DNA of 64,000 bases from Dolomedes plantarius. Its lineage: Eukaryota; Arthropoda; Arachnida; Araneae; Dolomedidae. Below the pieces are notes generated by a model that did not search any database, was not told the DNA's origin, and saw only the letters and a list, made by a program, of their open reading frames with translations. Made by a program: the position numbers and the translations under genes. Shown one piece after another: positions 22,559-53,560 of this stretch; position 1 is the stretch's first letter; each line of letters begins with the position of its first letter. The stretch lies in assembly GCA_907164885.2 (NCBI GenBank), contig OU015495.1, positions 214,878,224 to 214,942,223 on the forward strand. Reading direction: 5' to 3'.

Positions 22559-22989
22559 TCAATAGAAATCTACTTATTAAATCACGTTTAGAGTTGAAAA
22601 AATAACGTAAGGAACTTCGTTCCTGACGGGGGTCCCCCGACCGCACAATTTTTTTTGTTAGTTTGTTTTTAAATAATATTTCCAAAATGTAATCAAAGTC
22701 ACAAACAAGTTTACCGAGCGTTGAATGTATCCCAATGTAATCTTCAGACTGTGGAGACAATTTCAATACACTGAAGTCTTTAGGTGACAAACAGTAGAAG
22801 TCTTCCAACAGTTGAAACTCTTCTGTATGACCCGTTTAGGGATCTGGCATTTACGGCCCGATGTCATAGTACGATCTCTGCCAAGAAACTGTCTAGGAAA
22901 TTGACTACCGCCACAGAAATCAACGAATCAAGAGCAAGAAATAGAAAGCTAAGGAAGCTGTTACGCATGCTAGACCTCAAACAGTTTTA

Positions 22990-23365
22990 GTCAAGCTTAC
23001 TCCTATATACTCGTAGATGTGTCAAAAACTTAAATTCGCTATTGTCAATGCTAAAATTAGATCAACGCATAGCCTGAAAAAAAAACCACGTTTTCATAAT
23101 ATTCCCTCCAAAATTGTAAATCTAATTTAAGATCGGAATTTGGCCTTTAAGCTTTTCCAAATCACCCGTCTGCCTGAACATAGGCAAAATTATTAACTCC
23201 TCCTCGCTCGCCTTGAAATTTGCAAATTTAAACAAACGAACTGGTCTTTCCCCCATGACAGCACTATCTGGCGGTTTGTAAAAATTCTCAAATTGCAGCG
23301 ATCTGAATTTCCGTCCATTCAAGGCCCCCGGGGAGTTGCTTTTGATGACGTTGACAAAGCAAATA
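22990..23365 (+). pseudogene. Jockey-like LINE copy B, ORF2 left part
   Basis: Plus-strand reading with frame breaks: RFHNIPSKIVNLI, RNLAFKLFQITRLPEHRQ, DSTIWRFVKILKLQ and then RGVAFDDVDKAN, ending at the TA where a pogo element is inserted. This is the linker between endonuclease and reverse transcriptase in Jockey/CR1-type ORF2 proteins. The frame resumes exactly at 27275. The 5' limit is approximate. Confidence 0.72.
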
Positions 23366-23804
23366 CAATCGTTTTTCCCCGAAAATAAGATCGGGTCTTA
23401 TATTAATTTTCTCTCCAAAAGACGCATTAAGGCAGGGGATGTCTTATTTTTTTTATGCACAAAAATTTGCATTTATTCGAATACAGTCATATCATCTTTT
23501 TCTGGAACATCGTCATGAAGCTGATAATACTCCCGAATCTGGTGCATTACCACTAAGGGAAAGAAAACCGGATCCCTTTAGGATCCTAAAAGAGCAGGAT
23601 ATTCAATGAAAAACATTGCAAGAGAAATTAACACCACGCTGAACATAAAACTGCTATTGCAATACTCGGAAAAATTTATTAAGGTCTTTCCCCAAAACAG
23701 TGACCAATTTAGGAAAATTCAGGACATGTCATCAAAAATGGGATCAAATTCTTCGCTATGGGGCCTCGTGAACAAAGACCGATAAAAATACTCATAATAC
23801 TCCC

Positions 23805-24350
23805 CTTCGGATATTCCGGTTGAGGAAGTCAGGCAGGAACTTATAGATCTAGGTTTCCAGGAACAAAGGGTCTCTCAACTGAAGCGCTTTAACAATAAGT
23901 CCAAACTTCCAATCTTTTTGTTCAATTTGTTACCCTCGGATAAAACCAGAGAAATCTATAACATGAATGAATTTTTGGGATTTATTGTTCGTGTTGAAGC
24001 GTATAAATTCAAAGGGGGAAGCGAAAAAGTGTTGTAATTTTCAAAATTTCCACCACAGTAGCGATAATTGTAAATTAGATCCAAGATATATAAAATGTGA
24101 TAAAAACCACCGAACTAGCGTATTTACAAAACTTATGACTGAAAAATCCATTTGTGCTAACTGTGGAGAAGACCACCTTGCTAAATATCAAGGCTGTACT
24201 CGTTACCCCATTTACACCAAAAAACAGAAAATAAAATTCATTAGAGACCTAGAAAAGATCAGTGAAGATAATGAGAGGGTAATACCACACTAACACCGGG
24301 AATTATTTCATGACCACTGAAACTGAACCAATTAAAACCTATACTGCACT
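23805..24350 (+). pseudogene. Jockey ORF1 (PRE_C2HC domain and zinc knuckles), broken
   Basis: EEVRQELIDLGFQEQRVSQL, LPIFLFNLLPSDKTREIYN and FIVRVEAYKFKGGSEK form the PRE_C2HC-type domain that precedes the knuckles. In a shifted frame there follow cysteine pairs (NFQNFHHSSDNC, YIKCDKNHRT, CANCGEDHLAKYQGC), then LAPIQNLSTPNTYF. The family role is RNA binding in the LINE particle. Stops and one frame change make it inactive. Confidence 0.78.
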
Positions 24351-24973
24351 TTAAAAATAAACAACAGGACTCTCCATCCCTGTAAATAACCCAAATTCTA
24401 ATAATATTGTTTTTACTTTAGCTCCTATTCAAAATTTAAGCACACCAAATACATATTTTGCTCCAAGTAATGAAACCTTAACCCAGTTACACGCGTACTT
24501 TGAAAAACTAAAAACAGTTGAGAGACTAAGTAAGTATCCAAAAAACTTAAAATAATTTACATCAAAATGGATTGACTCAATTGGGATTAGGTAATCTTAA
24601 TCTCCCAGTCGGTTTGATTGGACTTTCACTGTCTCCGTAGTTTATCGTCGACCATAGATTCACCTCGCGGTTCTCTCTCGTGCCAGCGTTCAACTGACGA
24701 CGAGGGAGGGTGATAATTCTTCCAACTGGCAAACCTTCCAATCTGGTAAACCTAGTAAGCTTCGCTACTCCAAGTAAGCATCGCTGCTCGCCTTTTTGGA
24801 TTTCTGCCTGACTGCCCTTCGCTGAACTCTATTACTTTCTTCGACCGCACTAATTGTTGTTTATTTTTCTGTAATACCTTTTTCTTAATTTCTCCTAACT
24901 TTTCTATGATTTTCTGTACTACCCTCAGACTTCTTGTAATTACTAATTAAATTAATTTTTATTTCTAATTCTA

Positions 24974-25256
24974 ATAAATAAACTCATGGCGCAACAGTCC
25001 GCTGTGGACAAAGGCCAGCGGTGCCCATCTCAGCATTCTTGACCGTGGGCTTGGGGTGCCATACAGCATGTGTCTCAGTCAGGTGGTCAACCTGACGTGG
25101 GACCCTCAGAGTTTAGTTCCAAAGCATGCTTGGACCTCATTTTATCGACCCACTCAAGGGATTAAAGGCTGAGTCAATCTTGTCCAGTCGCAGGATCGAA
25201 CCCTGGACCTGTGGTGTGGCAGCTTGACGCTTTTAACCACTGCGCCACCGGGCGTG
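24974..25256 (-). mobile_element. tRNA-derived SINE
   Basis: On the minus strand it starts CGGTGGCGCAGTGGTTA (A-box-like) and has B-box GGTTCGATCC, with a long unrelated body and a TTTATTTAT tail. It is flanked by an exact 12-bp duplication TTTCTAATTCTA (24962-24973 and 25257-25268). It is nested in the 3' region of Jockey copy A. Confidence 0.88.
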
Positions 25257-27274
25257 TTTCTAATTCTACCAGTTCTTAATTTTCACTGCCATTATTAACT
25301 TTAATTTTTTTTCTCTCGCATTTCATTACTGCTGTAATTTTTATGAACGATAATCATGATACATGCCATTGTTGCTACTGAGGATAAGGAGCTTCTGACC
25401 TGAGGCGCCTCAATAGTTTTTCTTGCGACGACGACGAACATCGTCATAAATCTCCAAACCCCGAATTCCGGCCTGAATTTCTTGCGACTTCATTTCCTGT
25501 AGAACCGTTGGCCCTCATCTCTCATGTCTAGCAATGAGCACTTCTTGTTCATGTAGCTTTCTCGTAGTGCACTGGCAAAACATCTGTCAATGATTTTATC
25601 CCATGAATTCTTCACTTAAGTCACGATCTCTTGCAGGCTAGGCTTCACAAAGTTTTCACGTTCATTTCTTTCCATTTTATTTTCAATGTACTCATTGATT
25701 TCCATGCGCAAATGGTCCTTGAATGGCTTGTTTATTGCAATATCAAGAGTCTGCAGATGGGCAGTTTTTCCTGCGAGAATCATTATTTTATATTATTCTT
25801 TTTGCAAGGTAGTTTCTTCGTGTCTTTTGTGCGGTGAGTGCCGGATGAATCCCAGAATAGCAGATCTCTTTGGCCACCTCGCAAAACAAGTGGCAGCATT
25901 AAATCTACTCACTTCCTTATAATTGCTTGTGTGCAGGAGCCTTTTTCGGTTTCAAGAACACAAACGCATGAAACACATTCAATCTTATCTTTCTTGCCCT
26001 TTGTGATGATTAATGGCGGGACTTTCTTTCCATCCAGACGAATTACCAAAATACAGGTAACACCCTTTGCGCTTTCGGTGTGCCCTTTCGTAACCAGTGG
26101 TGGGAATGTAGATTGACAAGGCTCCCCTCTGATCAATTGTCTTTTGAGATCATTCACCCATAAACACTGCAGTTTCACTCATAGCAGTCATGTTGGAGAG
26201 TTGGTATTTAGAAAAATCGATGCGATCAAGAAAAGAATTGAATGCACGTTTAATAACTTCAGTATCTTCCAGCTTGAACAGTGTTATCGACCTTCTTAGA
26301 GACAGTTCATATCACTGAAGGAAGCCACCCATCCAGTGTTGTGATGCTTTGAATTCGTCTGGGGATCTGTGGTGCTATTAGAAGGGCAAATGCTTAAATA
26401 TCAGCCCTACGAACAGTCAAAGCCTTTACTCTTCTGTCAGCAATCCATTCACAGATAAAGTTATGGTGGTTCGAAGTGGCTCTAGGTTATTAAACACTAC
26501 TCCATCAGAAGGTTTTAAAAAATATATTTAATCGAACAACACAACGAACATATTCAGAACGTCACTCGGCATCGCACGTGCGACAAGCGAAATGTTTTTC
26601 TCCTTGACTCCCACGTGACGTCGCGCATCTCCCAAGTGAAGGGAGGGGGGCACTACAATGTCTTCCAACTTAGGAAATAATAGTTGCTGACCTGATCCAT
26701 ACTTGCGATTCTTAGCATTTCCCGCGTCCACTGTTGACTGAGGTTATCGTACTCTGATCGCCATTTTCGGATCATTCGGAGATCCAACCTCTTTTTCTTT
26801 GCTTTAAGATTCTTATTTCGGGAGTCCTCTACGATTCCTTTCTTGTACTCGATGGAATAGCTCTTTCTTTTTGCACTCACCTTGTTTGGGGATCAAAATA
26901 TTATTCCCTTTAAATCTGTTATTAAATCAAACGTTAATTGAAGTCTTACAAAACAGGTGTGGCAACAAAAACTGTTAAGAATGATGAACTACACAACAGT
27001 GACGTAAAAATACAGGCACAAAATTAAGAAAATGTCTCTTCATTTCACACGAGTGCATTAAGTATGTCCATTACATCACACGACGCATTGAATTATGAAG
27101 ATTCTAATACGTTAAGTCACAACCACGTCCGTTCGTAATCAAGCTCGTACGTGGGTTGTGATTGTACTCCGATTGGTCATTCGGCAATAAGTCTAGCTGA
27201 CGATCTTAACTGAGGCTTATATTACGAGTATCCTGAAAAATCATGCTAGGTCTTATTTTCGGGGAAACAAGGTA

Positions 27275-28043
27275 TTGCCGAAACTTATCGTGACAAATTT
27301 TCCCTTAATTATGAACTAGTGGACGAGGATAATGACCGAAATGTCCTCAACTCGGTTCAAAATTTTCTTTCTTCCCCCCACCCATGAAACTTATCCGGCT
27401 ACTGTCGCGGAAATCTCTTACATTATTTAAAAACTTAAAGTTAAAAAATCACCGGGTAATGATAACATCAATTGTGTCCTCAAGCATCTCCTTATTAATA
27501 TCATAAACCACCTGACTGTTATTATTAATGTAATCCTTAAATTTAATTATTTCCCCAAATGTTGGAAAACTGCTATTGTTAGTCCTATCCCCAAACCCGG
27601 TGCTGATCGTAAATTCCCCCAAAATTATCTCCCTATTAGTCTATTGTGTTCGTTTACTAAAATCACGGAATGCGTTCTTCTTAACAGTATCACTCACATC
27701 TTGTTCGAAAATGGAATTATTATCCCTGAAGAATTCGGGTTCAGGTCTCAGCATAGTACCATTTATCAGTTGCTCTGTGTTGTAGAATTCGCTAGCGAAG
27801 GATTACATACTCGGAGAACTACTGTTGCTCTCTTCCTTGATATTAAATGCACCTTCGACAGTCTGGCATCCGAGAATCATTTATAAACTAATACAAATTA
27901 ATATGCCCGACTCTCTCATCCATTATTTTTTCGAAATTTCGCTGTCCGCATAAATCAGTTTATCTCTAGTGGCATTCAGCAAGGTTCGCTCCTTGGTCTG
28001 ACTCTTTTTAAGACTATTAACGACATTCCTAGAGGAGTCAATG
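27275..28043 (+). pseudogene. Jockey-like LINE copy B, reverse transcriptase part
   Basis: Resumes the reading broken at 23365 (IAETYRDKFSLNYELVDED). It continues into a reverse transcriptase with frame breaks: KKSPGNDNINCVLKHL, SPIPKPGADRK, PISLLCSFTKITE, EEFGFRSQHSTIYQLL, FLDIKCTFDSL (normally KAFDxVW) and a GxxQGSxLGxxLF-like block near 27976-28010. It stops in the fingers/palm before the catalytic F/YADD. It lies just downstream of the ELP3 3' end, on the opposite strand. Confidence 0.78.
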
Positions 28044-28149
28044 TTTTCTAAAAAAACGTTTTTTTCTCTTTTCCTTAAATGAAAAGACACCTTTTTTTTC
28101 AAAAAAAAATTTGAACTAAAGATAATTAATTAATGTTTAAAATACAGCA

Positions 28150-28155
28150 TTTATT
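28150..28155 (-). terminator. ELP3 polyadenylation signal
   Basis: AATAAA on the minus strand, 63 bases after the ELP3 stop codon. Confidence 0.6.
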
Positions 28156-28217
28156 TATAATGTATGTACAGTAAATTATTTTTTACAGACACTATAACTT
28201 AGCACAAAATTGATGTT

Positions 28218-49922
<21,705 letters not shown>

Positions 49923-50636
49923 ATTTACAAAAATACTAAAGCAAAACACACGACCACGACAACGATGAACTTCAAGAGCACGTTTGTTTTGATACTCACA
50001 TGCAATATAGAGTCGAACTATAGAATCGATTCAAAAATTGATGCTTCACATAATGTTTTTAACTTCAATAAAACCAAATTTTTTTCAATTAAAATTCATA
50101 ACTTTTCTCGTGTTGATTAACAAAGTTTATTACATTTTTTTTAGCGATGTAATCTTTTGCATTGTCATACACTCGCAATCGTAATACATTCCCATGCTCC
50201 CCAAAAATGCTAAATTTTTTTCACATAAATCTTACATAAATGATACAGAATTTTAACATTATTCTTCATTCTTTGTCATTTGTTCATATTTGATGCGCAG
50301 TATCTGTTTTTTGTTTTCTTTCAAATTATTTTTGCCTATCCTTAACTGCGAATTCAAAATGGCAGACATCTGTACTTTAGATTGATTCGTTGTCCGTGTA
50401 TGGAATTTAAATACATAGAACCTCAGGCATTTAAATCTCTGTTTAGAGAATCATTGTGTTGTTCTCGTGTTTGTATTTAGTGCCTAATCAGAGAGTTATA
50501 CCAAGAAGCAAAGCTCGGCATATTTAAGATTGTTCATGATTTTGTGACTGATAAATTTAAAACCAAATTCATGCCTGTCTAAGTAAAATTAGGATAAAAT
50601 TTGGTTGTTTTGTGCTTGTGAGCTTTGATTATCAAA
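49923..50636. promoter_or_regulatory. Shared ELP3/BLCAP divergent promoter region
   Basis: About 714 bp separates the two start codons on opposite strands. No transposon or TATA box was recognised. A possible 3' splice site TTTGTATTTAG|TGCC (about 50470-50480) may end a BLCAP 5'-untranslated intron. A bidirectional promoter is inferred from geometry alone. Confidence 0.5.
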
Positions 50637-50882
50637 ATGTATTGTCTTCAGTGGCTTCTTCCAGTGCTTTTGATTCCTAAACCTGTCAATCCTGCTCTTC
50701 TGCAGAATCATATGATGTTTATGCTGCTATATTTAACTGGATTTTTTCTAGAGCGCAAACCATGCTCTATCTGCAGCCTTGTTTTTGTGATAACTGTTTT
50801 TCTTATTTGCTACAGTGGAATGGGGAGCTGCATGTTTACAACGTTTGCTAATTGTAACTCTGTTGCTTGTGAATTCACGTAG
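50637..50882 (+). CDS. BLCAP: Bladder cancer-associated protein homologue (BLCAP/BC10), 81 aa
   Basis: The start ATG at 50637 is chosen because the product then begins [16 protein letters not shown], the near-invariant N-terminus of BLCAP. An in-frame upstream TTG adds nothing. The stop is TAG at 50880-50882. Two hydrophobic segments are visible: residues about 4-16, plus 26-38 leading to [11 protein letters not shown], and then [14 protein letters not shown] (about 48-61). The conserved ERKPCxICxLVF and FLICYS blocks match the family. The C-terminus is Cys-rich and shorter than the 87-aa vertebrate form. BLCAP is a small conserved membrane-associated protein linked to growth and apoptosis in vertebrates; its molecular activity is unclear. 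As in human, the coding sequence lies in a single exon. In mammals ADARs recode Y2, Q5 and K15; all three residues are present here. It is head-to-head with ELP3. Confidence 0.95.
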   Translation: MYCLQWLLPVLLIPKPVNPALLQNHMMFMLLYLTGFFLERKPCSICSLVFVITVFLICYSGMGSCMFTTFANCNSVACEFT

Positions 50883-51212
50883 TTTTGAATTAATCGTATA
50901 ACTGGGAAAACTCAAAAATATGCCAAATTATCATTGAAATATTGGTTCCGGTTTTTCGAATGCGTGATAATGATTCTTAACATATTGATACGGATTGAAG
51001 GGTTTTTACTGTTTCAAGATAGTTTTGAAAGATCTTCATCTTTCATCAGAAATGTTTTATCTTGTGTAAATCACGATGGGTAGCACTATTAAGTGCTTAT
51101 TTTATATAAATTTTGTTCCCACGATATCCTACGATTTCTCATTTAACGACATGGGTATACCTACGTTATGTAGTTGAAGTGATTTTAAAAAATGTTATTG
51201 TAAGTTTTGAGT

Positions 51213-51218
51213 AATAAA
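51213..51218 (+). terminator. Candidate BLCAP polyadenylation signal
   Basis: AATAAA 330 bases after the BLCAP stop codon. Other A/T-rich signals are possible. Confidence 0.4.
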
Positions 51219-51533
51219 TAAGTTTTGATTTATTCTTGTCTATTTTGATCAGTGTTTGAATACAAATAATTCTAAAATAATGCATTCACAAAATATATAG
51301 GAGCAACTGATGAGACCAATAACATTAAATTCTGTGCAAATTTTATTTCATAAATTTCTAATGATGTTGATGAATTCAAGGTTGATTATTAAACTTTATT
51401 TTCTTTCTGAAATGAATAGTGTTTGAAACTCATTCAATCTTGAACAGGTTCTTTCAATGTTTAAAAATGTCCACGAATATAGATAATGATCTAGATTACA
51501 TAAAAATGTGTCAGAAGTGTGCAATTGTAAATA

Positions 51534-52968
51534 CAGTGGACGCTTGTTAATTCGAACTCAAAGGTTCTCAGAAAAAAGTTCGAATTATCCAATGTTAAGA
51601 TAAAATATATATAACTTTAAATGTGTATCACCGAAGAAAAAAATCTCCTAGTATGTTTAACCCCAGAAAATATATTATACTATGTTATCATATGTTAAAC
51701 ATATTAAAAAGCAATACAGACTTACCTTAATCATAAAATGAAGCAGAAGATATGCAGTATAAAGTAAACTTTTATTAAAAATATGAATTACACTTTGGGG
51801 AAAAACTGTAAAATGGATGTTTGGTTCTGTTTATGATGCCTACATTGTTCAGCCAGTTTCTCGATTTGAAGTAAACATTTCAATTCATATTCAGAGGAAG
51901 GTTCCATCTGAATAAATGCTTTCAGAGTTTTAATAGAGTCCATTATGACTTTGTCCATTATGACTTTGTCCATTATGGCTGCATTAAAAATATCTTTAGG
52001 CAGGTAAGTAGAGAAAAGCCCTGGCAGTTTCCTACCGAAATTAGTGCATACGTCTTCGTTTACATCAGAGCTTTGGCCACATACAGTTTGATAAGAAATA
52101 TTGTGCCTTGACTTAAATCGAGAAAGCCATCCATCACTGCATTTAAAATCTTCAATACCCATTCGACTTCCCAATTCATCAGCCTTTGTCAGCACTAGGG
52201 GTCCATTTATCGGAAAATTTCGAGATCTAACATCCTGGAACCATAGCAGTAGAGCTTTCTCTAGAACTTCTTGGGATGCATTTCCCATGCGTTTCCTTCC
52301 TCTAGCAAATTTTGATTTTTCCCATGAATCTAAAATTGACTCCTTGTTTTTCAAATTAGTTGACAAGGCATTTTTTTAAATTCCATAGTCAGCTGCTAAC
52401 TTTGTTTTACATTTGCCATTCTCTACTTTCTTTAAAATGTCTTCCTTTGTCTCCAAAGTTAGGGTTTTGTACATTCCATGTGTAGACATCCTGAATTTTT
52501 GCACGTTCACACCACACAGTGAGGAAGAAAAACTAGACGACATTAACTTGTCTGCACTGCAGTTATAACTGACGCAGCTCCCTAGAATCTGTAGTAAAGA
52601 CTAGTTTTTCTGAAATTCTAAGAAAATCGATCCAAATAAAGGAAAATTGCTTTTTCTGTTTAGCACTAATAAGAAGGACAATAGCTACTAACGTTTAGCG
52701 GACATGCAATAGTCTAGGAATACATGCATGTGCCTCTTTATACAGAAAAGAAATTTTGACACACAAAATAATAAATACAGTGTGTATTTTCTCCATTAAA
52801 CGAAGAAAAAGAATTTGTTTTGTCAAATTTTTAGTTAGAATTAACCGAAGTGATAAAAATTTAGTTCGAATTAAGGAGATATTTTTAACATTAACTCCAA
52901 TACAAGTTTTTTGGGGCATTTGGATTAGTTCGAATTAACCGAAAGTTCGAATTAACGAGCATCCACTG
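51534..52968 (-). mobile_element. Tigger-like transposon, internally deleted
   Basis: Ends CAGTGGACGCTTGTTAATTC and the inverse of CAGTGGATGCTCGTTAATTC (a near-perfect inverted repeat continuing through GAAC), with TA on each side (51532-51533 and 52969-52970). 1435 bp with a minus-strand transposase missing its catalytic domain. Confidence 0.9.
51788..52543 (-). pseudogene. Tigger transposase: CENP-B HTH domains, DDE core deleted
   Basis: Starts at 52543 (MSSSFSSSLCGVNVQKFRMS). The first helix-turn-helix follows (LTLETKEDILKKVENGKCKT, KLAADYGI), then a TAA, then LKNKESIL and the CENP-B DNA-binding half (EVLEKALLLWFQDVRSRNFP, GWLSRFKSRHNISYQTVCG). It then jumps to a C-terminal tail (IQMEPSSEYELKCLLQIEKL ... 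ILQFFPKV), skipping the roughly 200-residue DDE domain. A 15-bp unit repeated nearly three times (IMDKV repeats, about 51940-51975) lies at the junction. One stop codon otherwise; the DNA-binding half is well kept. Confidence 0.85.
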
Positions 52969-53219
52969 TATATATTTTTTTGTTCATAGATCTTGAAATA
53001 ATTGCATGCATCTGAGTGCTTGTTTATACATAAGCAAAGTATAGACTTATAAAATGTTCATCTATTGGTGTGACATTTAATAATCATATCTGCCTACCCT
53101 GGTGGTAGTTAGGTGTTAGCAAATGCCTACGACCATTTCAAGAAGTGAGTTAATATCTGGCTTTAGCTGAAACTAGATTATTCTATATATTATTATTATT
53201 ATTATTTATTTATTTTTTG

Positions 53220-53560
53220 GGCCTGAGGTAGCCTAGTTGTAGTGCATTGGCTTTCAGTGCTGAGTATGCTTGGAACAAATATGACAAGCGTCATTAAATA
53301 TATTTGTGTCTAGGCCGGATATGGGTATGTTAAATCCCTAGACTGAAAAGTCCTATGAGGTTAGTGGTTAAGGAAGGTACGATCCCCCCAGATGTTGCTA
53401 TTGGGGGGGGGGGGGGGTGCTTGGTCAAAATTGAGGTGGCACCTGGCTTAGTTGGACTCCTACCCTTGTAGTGCCATTATTAAACCGGAGTCGCACCCCT
53501 TAGCCCATATGGACCTGGTCTGGAATACTTCCGGCTAGGGGGCATAAGAAACAACAACAT
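53220..53560 (+). mobile_element. tRNA-derived SINE (family shared with 56763-57051)
   Basis: The head GAGGTAGCCTAGTTGTAGTGC followed by GGCTTTCAGTGCTGAGTATG is a degenerate tRNA-like 5' region. The body (GACTGAAAAGTCCTATGAGG, GGTACGATCCCCCCAG, TCCGGCTAGGGGGC) matches the minus-strand element at 56763-57051. Flanked by ATTTATTTATT-type sequence on both sides. A G17 run lies at 53404-53420. Confidence 0.75.

Larger units (their letters stand above)
23516..25435 (+). mobile_element. Jockey-like LINE copy A, lacking ORF2
   Basis: Flanked by the exact 12-bp duplication GAACATCGTCAT (23504-23515 and 25436-25447). It contains ORF1 sequence followed directly by a 3' untranslated region. That region is shared with the LINE at 59.3-61.5 kb (TCTTCCAACTGG...TGGTAAACCTAGTAAGCTTCGC, and GATACCGAGGATAAGGAGCT or its variant). 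No reverse transcriptase lies between them, so this is an internally deleted copy. A SINE (24974-25256) is inserted in the tail. Confidence 0.85.
23472..26880 (-). pseudogene. Pogo-type DDE transposase, degraded and split
   Basis: Begins at 26880 with an N-terminal helix-turn-helix (MSAKRKSYSIEYKKGIVEDS, IRKWRSEYDNLSQQ), then a CENP-B-like region with frame breaks (FPKLEDIV). A catalytic-core block near 25910-26080 (VTCILVIRLDGKKVPPLIIT, KKDKIECVS) follows. The C-terminus runs through the Jockey target site (25436-25447 and 23504-23515) to a TAA at 23472-23474. Multiple frameshifts are present. Confidence 0.82.
23366..27272 (-). mobile_element. Pogo/Tigger-like DNA transposon (interrupted)
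   Basis: Inverted ends: TTTTTCCCCGAAAATAAGA after CAATCG on the left, and CTTATTTTCGGGGAAA ending at 27272 on the right. TA lies on both sides (23364-23365 and 27273-27274). It carries a minus-strand transposase. A Jockey element (23516-25435) is inserted within it. Without the nested insert and one duplication it would be about 2 kb. Confidence 0.88.
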
